From Saturnia japonica (Eukaryota; Arthropoda; Insecta; Lepidoptera; Saturniidae), in contig CM065318.1 in NCBI GenBank assembly GCA_033032175.1, positions 3,410,001 to 3,474,000 on the forward strand: a stretch of 64,000 nucleotides of DNA, given 5' to 3'. Positions 19,986 through 32,714 of the stretch are shown one piece after another (positions within the stretch are counted from its first letter, which is position 1; every line of letters begins with the position of its first letter). The translations under genes and the position numbers were made by a program. The notes beneath the pieces were generated by a model that saw only the letters and a program-made list of their open reading frames with translations, was not told the DNA's origin and ran no database searches.

Positions 19986-22900
19986 ATTCATTTACCAATA
20001 AAAATAATCTAATTTTCCAAAAATCTCATGAATCAAATTTTAAAATAAATTTTGATATATTTTGCATTTTCCCCCTATCAAGCATTTTTCGTCCCAATTT
20101 AAGGAGGGCAGATCGGGCAATTTTTTTTTGCCCTGACTTTATGTGATGCTATCAAAATTACGACATCGGCAAACACTGCTAACTGTCAATGGTCTATTTA
20201 AAGTTCCTAATAACCATAGGAAGCAATGGTTTACTGAAATGTTTTAAAATAAAGTACTTAATAACCAATTTTAAAAATATATATCACACTTACAGATTTG
20301 CATTCAAAATAATTAAAATACGACCATGTAAACTGGTGTAATTTTGTTCTACATAATCGACATTATTTCGAGTGTCAACTTGAAAGTCAAGTTTTACTAG
20401 AAAAAATTGCGAAATAATATGTTTTAAATTCTATATAATATGTATTAGACATTCAGTTAGATATGTGCATTAACAAAATATTCAATATCGAACATTCCCA
20501 AAACTTATTTTCGAGATGGTTCGCACGGTTCTGTTCTATAGTGTGGCGCCGCGGAAGCAAATACGTAAATGTTAAAGATAGCACTAAAAGTTATAATTTT
20601 TAATTTTCACCTACTAGGAACATTTTAAATCCACAAACTTTTCCTATTATCGTTCTAATGTTTTTTTACTTTTACAACAGTAAAAACTATAAAATCACGA
20701 AAAAGTATCATTTTCTCTTGATACGCTAGCGCCTTCTTGGTCGTTTTTGGAATTATAATTAGGTGCTTGCAGCAGGAAACTTTTTAAATTGTCCTCCATA
20801 TAAGATGGTTCTCCTTACCTCTATTTTTCATGCTACAAAAGCAGAAGCTAGCCATATTTAAAAAAATCCAACCGCCCGCATCTTCGTACGCCTTAACAAT
20901 ATCTAATATAGGCCACGGCTTTAACCATTTCGATGAACTTTTGTATTTAGATACCTAATGTTTTACTCTCCAAGTTTACCTAGATAAGTGTTTATTTCCT
21001 TGCCAGACACCGAGCGTAGCCTGTTCGTCTAGGTATCAAAATATAATAAGAATAAAACGTCGCGTAGCCTTTATTATAATCGAATACACTACAACACCAT
21101 CCTGTATTATAATTGTTTGATGCAACATATAAAATACAAATAAGAGAATATAAACTCATTCGCTTTATTTACTTACGCGCAGAAAATGTTTGCAGCTGAA
21201 TTGAAATTGCCGAATACTCATTGATGTGTCATTCACGTTTTATGAAGGTTAAATGAAGTATGTAATAAAGTGATAGAGATGAAATACACGATATCGACGC
21301 TAAGGAATTACTTAGAAGAACTAATTTGAAAGAAGACAGTTTTTAACAAAACAAAAAAGAAAATCAACTTCAATGACTTTGAGTAGTTCCCTGGTGTATT
21401 TTCGAATTTGAAGGTCCAATGCCAATGAAATTAAAGTGGGAACATCCTTGAGGTACCCCCTATCCAACAAAAAAAGAATCATCCAAATCGGTTCATAAAC
21501 AAAGAAGTTACGGCTGAACATTCATAAAAACATTCGAATTGAGTAACCTCCCGTCATTTGTTGAAGACGATTAAAAAGAAGAATTTTATAAAATTATAAA
21601 TAGTATAGAGAATTCAAATCACACGGACAAGTAAAACTCTGTGAATTAATGGTACAGAATAAAATGAACAATGTAATAAAACAATTTGAAGGTAATCAAC
21701 TTTACAGGAAGGAATAATACAGACATAAAATTGTACTAATATATGACGGATAAAATATTTCATATTCAGATCTACATAACACAGTTATTATTAGAATATT
21801 TTGTAATGCATCACGTAAACGAGCAATTGAAACCTTCCGCTTAAACGAGCATTAGGTACAGCTGATTAAATTTAAAGGTATTTTGATTGCGTAAACTGGT
21901 AATACTGATAAACATCAACGGCCTCGATTGGTCGTGTCTGGGACCTATTAGAAACTCCGTTTTCGGATAGTAGTAAATCTATGGTAAATGGCAAGTAACC
22001 ACAAATTCCGTGCCAAGTGCAAGTCGCGGCCAAAATAAATTACTTAGATTGTTATAGTTGACCCCGCTAGTGAGGCCAAGAGGATGGCATCAATCCAAAA
22101 CCACCCCAACAATGCTTTAGATTGCGGGATTCTTTTGAAAGTCGACCCTAGTCCAAATATTCCCTTAGAAAACAAATCTTATTGATGTTTGACTTAAAGT
22201 TTTATTTCGTCTGGTAAAGACAGTATCTAGATAACTCATTAAAGTGAAAAGCCATAAGTGGCCTTGATACTGATAGAATTTCAAATTGTATCTCAAAATC
22301 TCTCAATTTCAAAACTATAACTCGCGCGAAACTTTATGGCCGATCTGAACGCATAGCTTAAAATATTTGCAATATTTTTACCTAAATTTGTATTTGTGCA
22401 AACTATCGCGCCTGTTCATAGTGCAGCGGTCATAAAGCTTGGGCCGAGGTTGAGGAAACGCAGGCAGTTTTTTTGCCCATACAAAGGTATTCCCCTATTT
22501 CCTTCCTGCATAATGGTACTAGAGCAAATATTTTTATACCGTAAAATTTATATTTACTACTACCATGTCCCTATGTTTTGATTTTTTTTCATAAATTAAT
22601 TATTATAGGAGCCTTTTAAAATTACGAAAATTGCCCTTTTTTACCGTCATGTTCAGACGTCCAGCAATCAATGTTGAAGACTACAAAAAGAAAAAGGAAA
22701 ACATACAGACATAGCCAAGGTCCTTCTTTTATTATTCTTGGAAAAAAATATTAAAATCGGCTCAGTTCTGGAGGAGGAAACAGGTGATTAATTAATTTTG
22801 ATTTTACGTTATAATTTACAATTGTATAATCAGTCCGAACTGCGGTTATCTCTCTCGCGATATATGAAATCGTTCGGGTATAGCGCGATAGCTATATATT

Positions 22901-23751
22901 TCTGTTAAAACGTATTCTTCAAATACCTTGCCGACCGCGCGAAATGTACTTGAAATGACGTGATAAATATAACATTTAAAACACTTCAATCGTTCACCAC
23001 AATATTATGACATAAAATACAGTAAGATAACGCAGCTTATGAATTAAAAATAAAAACACTGCGTAATCATTGAAGTTTCCGCGGAAAATCCAATTTTCCG
23101 ATCAATTACATGTCCAAATGATTTAACATAGATAAAACGAAACGTATGCCACTTGTATAGGTTTTTCGGCATTTGAAATCGTCATGTTATTGAATAACCG
23201 TGCACAGTTCTTGTGTCGCTTCGGAAAGAGGTCTTAGTTAAGAAGTGGGAGACGTTAACTGGCTAATAGTATTACTGTATTAGAATATAAGAATGAGGAG
23301 CCGAATTTTCAATCAATGTCAATATTATTATTTTTTGACAGATTTTCTATACATTAACCGTTAAAATGTCAAAACTATTCCTCAAATAAAGTTATCTGAG
23401 GATTGATAAGTCGACCATTATATACGCTACCTAACAGAGTTTTGTGCAAATTTTACACATTGTATTATCAAACTGAACCGTTATTACCTACCATTGTAAC
23501 AATGCTTATCGCAATCTAAATAATAATACTCAGCTATTTGTTTTTAAACAAACGTAATTATTTATCAAATAATATGCGATTTTTAAACAATTAAACCGCT
23601 AATACGAACACAATTATATTTGCCTAAGACCAGTCATTTTATCTATAACTAACTGTGTGACCTCTACTCCCAGTTATTTTTAAGATAAAAATGCTTATTG
23701 TGGGTGATACTTAGAAGATGGGCATATACTCTCGTTGAACAGTTACCTATA
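19986..23751. other. AT-rich intronic sequence, no gene seen
   Basis: No convincing coding frame. 22640-22800 (CAGTTCTGGAGGAGGAAACAGG) looks like an unclassified interspersed repeat, but no second copy was found in this window. Confidence 0.35.
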
Positions 23752-24029
23752 TCTATATTATAAAGAGAAAAATTAAATTTCTTGTTTGTTTTTTTTGTTT
23801 GTAATGGAAAAACTCAAAAACTACTGGATCGATTTTAAAAATTATTTCACCAATATAAAGCTACAGTATCACCGAGTAACATAGGCTATATTATGATTTC
23901 AAAAATTAATTTATTGCTCATAAATATGTCGGTAGATTTACACAAAGTATAAAAAAAAAAATTACACGGGTGCGTTGGGGATGTTTGTCGTATGAAATTA
24001 ACACGGGTGAAACCGAGGGGCACGCCTAG
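23752..24029 (+). mobile_element. Helitron-like element, short type
   Basis: Starts TCTATATTATAAAGAG after A and ends CACGCCTAG before T. Contains the typical AAACTACTGGATCGATTTTA, AACATAGGCTATATT and GGGTGAAACCGAGGGGCACG strings. No coding capacity. It is followed by an inverted piece of another Helitron subfamily. Confidence 0.72.
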
Positions 24030-24034
24030 TGCGG

Positions 24035-24357
24035 TATATTAATTTGATGTATCTTATGGTTTACTCCGAGTCCGAGTTGATTCACCACTACCATTTTATT
24101 TTATTTACGCGGAATCCTACTTCTTTTTCTAAAATAAATGTAGCCAATTTACTCCTTATAACATCAGCTATCTGTCTGTGAAATTCCTCTCAAAATCCGT
24201 CCAACCGTTTCGGATATTACCCGGAACAAACAGACAAACAATTTTTTTTTTTTAATGTTCTTTTGTTATAGGTTTCATATATACCTTAATTATGCATTTA
24301 GTAAAAAGGTGCTATTTTGACATTATAAACGACACTTTAATTTTATTATATGTATAG
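24035..24357 (-). mobile_element. Helitron-like fragment (subfamily of 665-1184), inverted
   Basis: Minus-strand relatives of the 665-1184 copy: CCAACCGTTTCGG, TTACTCCTTATAACATCAGC and TTTGACATTATAAACGACAC read in reverse order and sense. The 3' end with CTAG is missing, probably lost or interrupted beside the short Helitron at 23752-24029. Confidence 0.6.
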
Positions 24358-24687
24358 TAATATACTATTATTATATATATTATATATTTATAACCGTGTG
24401 TTTGCACTATGATACTTGAAGATAAGATGCGCACACGCATCGTTGTCTATTTAATAATTCTACGCTCCAATACTTGTATCATGCCGATGTGGATTTCTTA
24501 TTTAGCGATTAAATAAGTAATCATATTTATATTGTATTATATATCATAATACTGTGTCTATTTGATTAATTGTCTATATGTAAATGTATCTTATTTTTTT
24601 AATTATGGAACTTGGCACCCGTAACATGTCAGCTCTTTTTTTATCAATGACAACGACTTACTCTAACGTCGTTTCTACCGATCTTGG

Positions 24688-24965
24688 TCCTTTTTACCCG
24701 ACTGCGAAAATAGGAGGGTTATGTTTTTCGAACGTATGTATATAACTATGTATATTTCTTTGGCACGCCCTCTAGCCTAAACGGCTTAATGGATTTTAGC
24801 ATACGAGGTGTCGTTAGATTCGTCTTAATTGTCAGAGTGACATAGGGTATATACTATATATGTACGAAGTCTGAAAATAAAATAAAAAGCACAACTAGAA
24901 AAAAATATTTTTTTAGTCAAGTGTTTTTGTTGCAGTCGAGTTTTTTGTTTCCTTTTTTATAATTT
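24688..24965 (+). repeat. Interspersed repeat with short terminal inverted repeats, copy 1
   Basis: Begins ACCCGACTGCG and ends TGCAGTCGAG, near-inverse termini. Shares GAGGGTTATGTTTTTC, ATGGATTTTAGCATACG and TTAGATTCGTCTTA with a second copy at 46515-46743 in the same orientation. Likely a MITE; no coding. Confidence 0.55.
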
Positions 24966-25285
24966 AGCTTGTTTCACATTTATGTTTTTTATCGTAGCAA
25001 GGAATCTGACTTCACTGTACCCGATGGTGAGCTCAGTATGATCCATTAACATCGGCGACTACCGTGGGTTCTACAAACCATCGTCAGTCGTGCTGTCATG
25101 CTGGCCTGCTTAAATGTCTCTTCACGTTATGTTTGAAGAACTCGCATGTTGTAGGAAGGTGGGGCACACACGCCGGGAAACAGTTCCACCGTGTTACAGT
25201 ACGGCAAAGATATGACGTAGCAATTTTTTTTGTGGAACCTTTTTTTTCTGTTTTATGGTAGTTAGTGTAGACCTATTTCAGATCA

Positions 25286-25339
25286 CTAAATAGATATATA
25301 TATACACATATTCCTTCCTTCCTCCCAGGAGGCAGGGAC

Positions 25340-25365
<26 letters not shown>
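25286..25365. repeat. LINE tail piece and (TA)n microsatellite
   Basis: CCTCCCAGGAGGCAGGGACATG at 25319-25340 matches 28641-28662. It is followed by an uninterrupted (TA)n of about 35 bp (to about 25375). This is the left half of a LINE tail whose right half resumes at 26105. Confidence 0.6.
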
Positions 25366-25374
<9 letters not shown>

Positions 25375-25375
<1 letters not shown>

Positions 25376-25673
25376 TGGTGAGTATATACCTTCTAACTGT
25401 TCCTTTTGTTGATATCCCTGTAGTACAAGCCTTGCTTTACATATTTCTTTCTGTCCTATACATTTTCTTGTAAAAACCCATTTACTATCTAATAACTTTT
25501 CTTTCTCTGGTTTAGATACCACTTTCCATGTTTCACTTTCTTCTAATACTTTAAACTCTTCTTTTATTGCATTTTTCCATTCTTGTCTGTCTTTTCTATA
25601 TTCTATTTCCTCATAACATGATGGAATATCTTCCTGGCTTGTCATCAATGCATATAAAACTTCATCACTGTTT

Positions 25674-25680
<7 letters not shown>
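25375..25680 (-). pseudogene. Ty1/copia reverse transcriptase fragment
   Basis: About 95 residues on the minus strand resemble the start of a copia-type RT domain: PSCYEEIEYRKDRQEWKNAI, then FKVLEESETWKVV, LLDSKWVFTRK and KARLVLQGYQQ. The fragment stops at the (TA)n run and never reaches the catalytic YVDD region. A second (TA)n (about 25674-25702) bounds its other side, so both ends sit in TA repeats. No LTR was seen. Confidence 0.88.
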
Positions 25681-25703
<23 letters not shown>

Positions 25704-25706
<3 letters not shown>

Positions 25707-26103
25707 TGTATTAAAAACCCCGTCGGATCCGTGAAGGTGTAATCAGGTATCGAATTTATATTCTGTTTATGTTATCTATCTCAGATTATAAGTAAAAAAA
25801 TTACCCCTAATAAGATGTAAAAAATATTAGTCAAATGACGAAACTTACGTGGCAATACAGGCGGCGCGGCGCAGGGTACCGCAATACGATCAAACGTACA
25901 ACTGCGCCGCGCCGGGGCTAGCGACGGTGGTGTTATCACGTTTTAAAAATTTGCTAAATTTTAGGGAAACTAAAATTAAATATGTTAATTTTAAATCGCA
26001 ATAACATTTTTATTTTCATAATAAATAAAATTTTCATATTGTTTTGGTAATGTCATTGGGGTACCTATATACCCTTTTCGGATTCGATGGGGTTTTTAAT
26101 ACA
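25704..26103. mobile_element. MITE with ~25-bp TIRs and an internal GC hairpin
   Basis: Left end GTATTAAAAACCCCGTCGGA and right end TCGATGGGGTTTTTAATAC are inverted repeats with few mismatches. Inside, GGCGCGGCGCAG (about 25863-25874) and CTGCGCCGCGCC (about 25902-25913) form a perfect 12-bp GC stem in otherwise AT-rich DNA. No coding frame. It lies within a TA-rich target. Confidence 0.7.
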
Positions 26104-26350
26104 TATTGTATATGTTAGTTTAGCTCGAATTTTACAGATAGGGAATTAATTAGTCAGATCGCGATTTCTTTGCAAGCGCGGCAACAGCCCTAGCCGAGGT
26201 CCGACCACTTTGGCACCCTTGCGCGCTTGATGCTCATCACTTTTGCGACTGAGTGCCTTAAGCGCTAGCCCCCAAGCCCGATTAAGCTGTAAAAGCCATC
26301 AGCAACTCTGTTTTTGGATAGGGCCCCTCTGGCTAACAGTAAGGTCAGAT
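26104..26350 (+). mobile_element. Jockey-type LINE 3' tail, interrupted copy
   Basis: Parallel to 28663-28850: TATATGTTAGTTTAGCTCGA, GGGAATTAATTAGTCAGATC, AAGCGCTAGCCCCCAAGC and GTAAAAGCCATCAGC, ending in an A-run near 26360. The preceding half lies at about 25319-25345, so about 760 bp were inserted into the TA-rich spot between them. Confidence 0.65.
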
Positions 26351-26360
26351 CGAAAAAAAA

Positions 26361-27764
26361 AGCTCCGAACGCGGAGCCCAACGCGTGTGTTCATGTTATG
26401 AAAAGGCGAGCTTTGTTATACAGCCACGGTAAATTACAAAAAAGGTTTTACGCGTGCTGATGAGATGATCCATACAACGCAACTAAAATTAGTACAATTT
26501 GTCAGCAATTCTAATAAAAAAATATATACTGCCAGAGACAATTTACTTTGTCTCTGATACTGAGAAATAAATAATATTGGAATAGTAACGCTCTGTATAC
26601 TCAGAACATAGACACATCCTCAAAAAAGCCTTCGAACCATCTGCCAATACAAACGCGATTCATAGCAACAAAGAAAATACTGAACGTACCGACAAACTGA
26701 ATGCTCTTCTGTCCAATAACAGAGTTTCATAGTCTAAAGCTACACAACAACATTTCTGTCGCACGACCTCGGGACATGAAACACTGTTCCATGATCTCAC
26801 AAACGGCACCCAATAACCCCGATCCCGCCCGTGACTATATCGGATACGAGGGACAAGGGAGGTCTTGTACGACTGGTCTTGTCTACAAAGACGTGCTTGT
26901 TGAGTACCGAAAGCACCTCCACATTTTAGAACCCGATTGCCAATTTAGGTTTGCAATTCGGTTGTTCCTTATGAATATACATTTAAGGAGGATTTTGCAG
27001 TGCTTGAAGTTTTTAATTATCGTTGTATAATGTTCATAGTTGAAGGCAAACAAGGTTGTGAAGAGTCGTGAATGCTTGATTTGATGGCCCACGGATAAAT
27101 GTTCATTGTTAGATATATAAAAGGGTCTGTTCAAAAATCTCTCAGAAAACCAAATAAATTATGTTCGAACAGTTTTGTTATGAAATTTGACTTGATAAAA
27201 TTGGATGTTGAAAATAAATATTTCAATTAATAATTTAAAAACTTATTAAATATTTCATTTGTACGATATCTAATATTCTGTCAAATAAAATAATTTTTAA
27301 AATCTTGTAATGCACAAGAAATTTATTTACTTTGAATTTTTTATTTACGCTACAAGCTTTTAAAATAATTTTATGTAGCTAAATATTAGGTATACCTTTT
27401 TCACATATATAAATAACAGTCAGTACAGCCCTGACATAAAATTATTTTAATTTTAGTACAACTGAAATATCGAATAAAAGCTTTTTTTTTAGTAAAAAAA
27501 ATGTATTATTTTCAGTTCAACCTTTTATTTGATTCCCATGACATGGGGGTGCATTTAAAATAACTGGTCCGCTATCTTTGCGAGTTCGACTTATTGGATT
27601 TAGAATGACGTCGGATAGCTAGAGCTATTAACCATACATTGTCATCCAAACTAACCGTGTATACAACATTTTGAGTTCAATCGGTTGAGGATAACTGTTT
27701 TAAAGTTGAATCGCATAATTTGACCCATACTAATAAGGCAAGTTAAATAAAAGCTTGTAATAAA
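26361..27764. other. Sequence without recognised features
   Basis: Two overlapping opposite open frames at 26701-27134 have no family resemblance. Nothing else supported. Confidence 0.35.
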
Positions 27765-28115
27765 ACTCAATTGTTTGTTGTTTATTTAAACGTGCGGAAA
27801 TAACTTTTTTTTGTCAGTCTGTTAGTTTGTTTCGAGTAATCTCTGACACGGTTGAGCTGATTTTGACGAGACTTTCATTGGAGCTGATATTATAAGGACT
27901 AAATTAGGCTACTTTTAGGTTCAGCGCAAATAATATAAAAAACTGGTCACGGTGAACCAATTCGAGTGCATAAGAGATATATCAAATTAATGTACTTATC
28001 ACATATTAAAAAGACCTACAAAAATATTAACGAGAGATGATATGTCTATCTTCTGAGGATTCCAGGCGCGTATGTCCGTCCGATCTACGGCATTCGTAGT
28101 CCACGCGAGCAATCA
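27765..28115 (+). mobile_element. Helitron-like fragment (subfamily of 665-1184)
   Basis: Contains CTCTGACACGGTTGAGCTGA, ACTTTCATTGGAGCTGATA, TTATAAGGACTAAATTAGGC and GGCATTCGTAGTCCACGCG, in the order of the complete copy. The CTAG terminus is lost after GCGAGCAATC. Confidence 0.6.
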
Positions 28116-28544
28116 TCATCAAACATCAATGACTTTAATTTGTCACTAGTCTTAAATAAATAAAAAACTGTCACTAAATTTTGGCATTTCGAAGCAAATA
28201 TATATTTAGCGTTTTCTCCCGTATCGCTTTGCTATTGCGAAATACGTAATTAGGGCCTAGATCGAGTTTCTTACGGGGTCTTCTCGATGACCACCGGGAT
28301 GTTTTCCGAAGGTCTCAATTGAATAAAGATTTATTGTTTGTGTTTTGATTTGATTTTGACCAACTGCAAGCTTGATTGATTTGTTTATAACAATTTATTT
28401 TGTTTAGTTTTATAAAGATATTTATTATAAAGAATTGTATACAATGAAATGTGGAGTATAAATACTGTATTAAGGGGCGGTTTTATCTCAATCCGTCCGA
28501 TCATGACATATAGTTGCCCCGCGTTCGCATATTAGTCAAAATCA

Positions 28545-28860
28545 AATTTCAAACAGTTGCAAACTATTCAGAATAGATTTCTCTGCCGTCTTATCGGTAC
28601 CTCTCCATACATGCGAACGGAAGATATGGATCTTCCGTCCTCCTCCCAGGAGGAAGGAACATGTATATATGTATATGTTAGTTTAGCTCGAATTTACGGA
28701 CAGGGAATTAGTCAGATCGCGACTTGTCCAAAACTTTCGCGGCTGATTGCCCTAAGCGCTCGCCCCCAAGTTCGGTGAAGCTAGTAAAAGCCATCAGCGT
28801 CTGTTTTGAATAGGACAACAGTATTAGGCTAACAGTATAGTCAGTCAGAAAAAAAACCGT
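28545..28860 (+). mobile_element. Jockey/CR1-type LINE C-terminal piece and 3' tail
   Basis: The first part encodes LQTIQNRFLCRLIGTSPYMR-like residues (28557 onward), the QN.(F/V)LR..TG.P.Y.R block found downstream of the RT domain in jockey-like LINEs. The 3' UTR shared with 26104-26350 follows and ends in an A-run near 28845-28855. It is 5'-truncated, as usual for LINE insertions. Confidence 0.6.
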
Positions 28861-29734
28861 TTTATCTTTTGTTTTGAAGTATTAAAATAATATTTACACT
28901 ACAATTTGTATTAGTAAATTAGTATGTGTGATATTTTTCTAAACACTGTACTAAGACAATAATAATAAAAATGATAACGACAATAAATATCAAGCGAAAG
29001 AAATTGAATAAATTTCGATTAAGTGTGGGAATTGTAAACAAGATTTAATTGAGTCAACACTCAGGAACTATAACGGCCATTTAACGTAGATCCTCAAAGT
29101 ATAAACCACAGCTACTGAATGTATGTTCTCTTTGAAATGGTCACTCCAGTGTGGCTGACTATCACAAATGACTATGGCCTACTAATTAATGTCCACTCAG
29201 ATGCGTTTTGATTGGTGCTGCTCGTTTTTTCGGTGGCATGCAATAAAGTTTAATGAGTCACAGTTGATGAGTTTGTTTTCATGTTATGCCATTTTTATTT
29301 ATTTAATCAACGAGTTATTAAGTTTCAGTATCTGTTTTCATTTGGCAAAGACATTTAACTACTATAAATATTCATATTTCTTCTTCTTGTTTTGGCGCCG
29401 CAATAAGCACTTGCCAGTGTCAATGTTTTTAAAGCTTCGTAAAATTTTCCAATAAACAAAGTGGGGTCTTCTGACAAGGTTTTGGCTCCCTCATAAGTAC
29501 TATCTAGGGAGTTTTTGTGACATCTCAAAATGCATGCTTTCCACTTTATATTTGTAATCCACTTCACTTATACACAAGAATCAAATTATATCACGCAAAA
29601 TGCCACCAATATTACATGATATAGGTTAAAAAAAACATAACATAAACACTTCAAGATCCTGTCAAAAACTCTCATATGTATATTTGTAGAGTAGACATAA
29701 TCCATATCCATTTGACAACTGTTTGTACAATATC

Positions 29735-29955
29735 GAATGTTATGGTGAAAACTCTGAAACGGTTGGACTAACTTTCGTGGGACGTTCACTGGCAGAAAGG
29801 TGATATTATAAGAAGTAACGTAGGCTACAGGGTTTACAAGAATAAAAAATTAAACGTATTTTCCAAAACATTAAACGATATCCGTGGGTGGAAGCAGTGT
29901 CACCACAATACAGACACACTGTAGGCCACGCGAGCGGAGTCGCGGGCACAGCTAG
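29735..29955 (+). mobile_element. Helitron-like 3' part
   Basis: Ends GCGGGCACAGCTAG before T, with GGCCACGCGAGCGGAGTCGC just upstream, as in the 665-1184 copy. The 5' end is missing. Confidence 0.65.
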
Positions 29956-31949
29956 TTATAAAAAATTTAAAAACATTGCAAGCTAATCTCGTCTCACACA
30001 GAAACGATTCAAAACTGTATAAAAACTGCTGATATACACATATTAAGCCATCCAATATCAATACTACAGGTACTAAGCCAAGAGGAATACGTTAACTTTT
30101 ACCTGACGTTTAAAATGTTCTTCATCAAAAGACCGGATATAATATGACACTGGTGACAACCCTAGCTCCAATGTGTAACTCTGCATGCAACAATGTACAT
30201 TTGTCATTTTGTAAATATACAGTACCAAGAATACACAGTGTTGCAACGCGTATATTTAAACTGCTTTGCTTGTCGCCTGATTGTGCGGACGGTGTGTTAT
30301 TTTGAATCGGTCTGCGCGCGGCATGCACTGAGAAAAGAGAAAAGGTTTAGTTTTTTTTTGGTCCTACCATAGCTTCTATACTGAATTCACTGCACCTGAT
30401 TGTTTCGTAATATACTCCTTACAAAACTCACGGGTATCGTTGCCGTTGTGCCTTATTTAATACTGGCCGGAAGAATTTACAGCAAAGAGTATTGTGCAAT
30501 TCTTTGCTAGTATGGACTCATGGAGGGTAGAGACCAGGAGTAACATTTTTAAAATTTTTACCGGCTTTAACGTTACCGTTTATTTAATTTTATACATTAT
30601 AAATGTAAAACCGTTAATCACAATAAAACCCGCTACATGACATAAAGGCCCCACCAAAAATCAGCTGTTGTGTTTTTTAGAATGTGAATTGTGATATCCA
30701 CGAATCTGCTTAATTTTCACGTTACAAATTAATGTTGCCATAAAATAAAAGCAACACAATTGTTTCATATTTATAATTTCTACGCAGAGTAATATTTCTC
30801 ATAATTTGATTTATATTTTTAGATCCGTTAACGAGGGGGTCAAATACCCCCAGGGTCCAGGTCAGGCTTCAATTATCGGCACAAAGAGGGTGATAGCCGG
30901 GAGGTCACGCAATTAGCTCCAATCAAACGGACAGGAAGACTGAATTAAGTCATTACGGGGCACACTCTTGACACTGCCCCGACAAATATCAAAAAATTAC
31001 TTTCATATTTTTTTTATGTCTTTTAACAAGAAATAATAATTATTTACACAGGGTTTCATAAACATTGCCCTAGATAAAAAAAATTGCGTTATACCTAGAC
31101 ATGTTCTCGACCTAGGTACAAATGGTTGACGATTTACAGAACTTCGAAGTTTTGAGTGTTCGACAGGTATGTGCTACCACGATAATTCATTTTTTTTTTT
31201 TTTGGAAAAAAAATCTATTTTATGTTTTGAAATTTGGATTTTACAAAATATATACGCTTAAATTTTGTTCATTTTTGTTTCTAAAAATAGCAAAAAGTGT
31301 GTAGATAATGCTTGATAATTTTTATAATGGACGTAGAAGTTATTTTAGAAGCTAGACCGGTTACTATAACGAAGTAATTAAATAATTCATAATTAATTAA
31401 ATAATAACGAAGTAATGAAATAGTAAATAATAATTGTTTACAGATAATTTAAAGGTTTATTAACATTTTTTTTACAATTTTATAAGCTTCACAGAGTTGC
31501 TCGTGTGTTTTATCATAACGTCTTCAGTAGCCGGAATGATGTCATAGTAGTTTTGTGCTTGGTATTGTAATTGAAAAATCAAATGTGCTTTCTACAAAAA
31601 ATCTGTTTACATGAAATTCCTCTTTTCCACCATAATAAATATTAGTTTGAGACATTAATGTATTTGCTAGCCCATGCGTACAACCGCTCGGGTTACGTGT
31701 AGTTTTGTTTAACGCAGACTGTAACAGCGCCTCAATCTACTAACTATTTATTACTATTTTATACCCCGTGATCCCTTCAGCAAAATATTTGTAGGACGCG
31801 TCTTCGTGGAAGGCACTACCTATGCAATAGTTAATAGATTGAGCCACTGATGATGATAAAGTCGGCGTTAAATAAACTACACGTCACCTGTTTTGTCCCA
31901 AAAAAGAGAAATTACAAAAGTTCTACGTGAAAAATATAAAAACGATATA
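29956..31949. other. Mostly AT-rich sequence; one GC-richer block
   Basis: 30830-30990 is GC-richer (GGGGGTCAAATACCCCCAGG; CGGGGCACACTCTTGACACT; then GCCCCG) and preceded by TTTTTAG, but all frames are soon closed. No gene could be supported. Confidence 0.35.
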
Positions 31950-32342
31950 CTAGCTGTACCTGCGGCTCTGCTCGCATGGACGACAGAAGAATACGCAGTA
32001 CTTATAGAAATCGTAGTTTCTTAAAACTTTAATAAGTTTTTATTAAATGAAGATATCGTGATAATGTGTATTTTTTGACGTGACAACGTCTTATAAATTG
32101 GTTTGCCGGGTGACACTTCAAGAAACTGCGTTACGCTCCGCTCACGTTATGCGCTCACAATGAGAGCGAGTGAGAGGCACGCGTCCCTTCCACTCGGGCA
32201 TGGTTAGCCCGCCTAAGAGCGAGAGAGACAGACATAAAGTCGTTGTCACGTAAAACTTTCACCCGTATACCGACTTTACAGGCAACCAATTTTTTTGTGA
32301 TGCATACACAACAGCAAACCTCGATTAGTTTAATTACATAGA
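31950..32342 (-). mobile_element. Helitron-like element carrying an inserted ~220-bp repeat
   Basis: Minus-strand 3' end CTAG at 31950-31953 next to GTACCTGCGGCTCTGCTCGC; the 5' TC lies at 32341-32342 on the plus GA|T. Flanks match the empty relative at 36138-36323 (GAAGATATCGTGATAAT; ACAGCAAACCTCGATTA). The repeat at 32076-32296 sits inside. Confidence 0.65.
32076..32296 (+). repeat. ~220-bp TGACGTGACAACG repeat, copy 1
   Basis: Nearly identical to 44808-45030, beginning TGACGTGACAACGTCTTATA and ending CTTTACAGGCAACCAATTTT. Contains internal inverse strings GACGTGACAACG/CGTTGTCACGT and AAATTGGTTTGCC/GGCAACCAATTT, so it can form a nested hairpin. Related pieces lie at about 62569 and 63930-64000. 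Probably a MITE or SINE; no coding. Confidence 0.7.
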
Positions 32343-32714
32343 TGAGATAAAAAAAATTATAATTAATAAAAAACATAAAGACAAGGAAGTCACTTGCAAT
32401 GAATTCCATAAAGGATAGATAATTCACATAATTACTCCCCAGTGCTCTATAATGAGTTATTGCGTAAATCAACAGAAAATCTATAAATTCGGTTTTTCAG
32501 TTTCAAGGTCTCAAATTTTTTTTTACTAATAATATAAAGCTCAAGAGATTGCTTGTTTGAACGCGCTAATTTGGAACTCGCAGTCAGATTTAAAAACTGA
32601 GCATTTTTGCCCTCGTCAGCACTTGAACAGTCAAACACGACGCTCGATTGAGTCAAGAGCTGCCAACTGATATTTCACTGATCCATCTCAGAGGTGAAAG
32701 CAGTATTCCACATA

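Noticed and set aside
25338..25376. Regular repeats as a CRISPR-like or tandem array
   Set aside because: They are simple (TA)n microsatellites in a eukaryotic genome; no spacers.
30825..30990. Possible exon after TTTTTAG at about 30824
   Set aside because: All frames close within about 32 codons, no good donor follows, and the peptide matches nothing I know.
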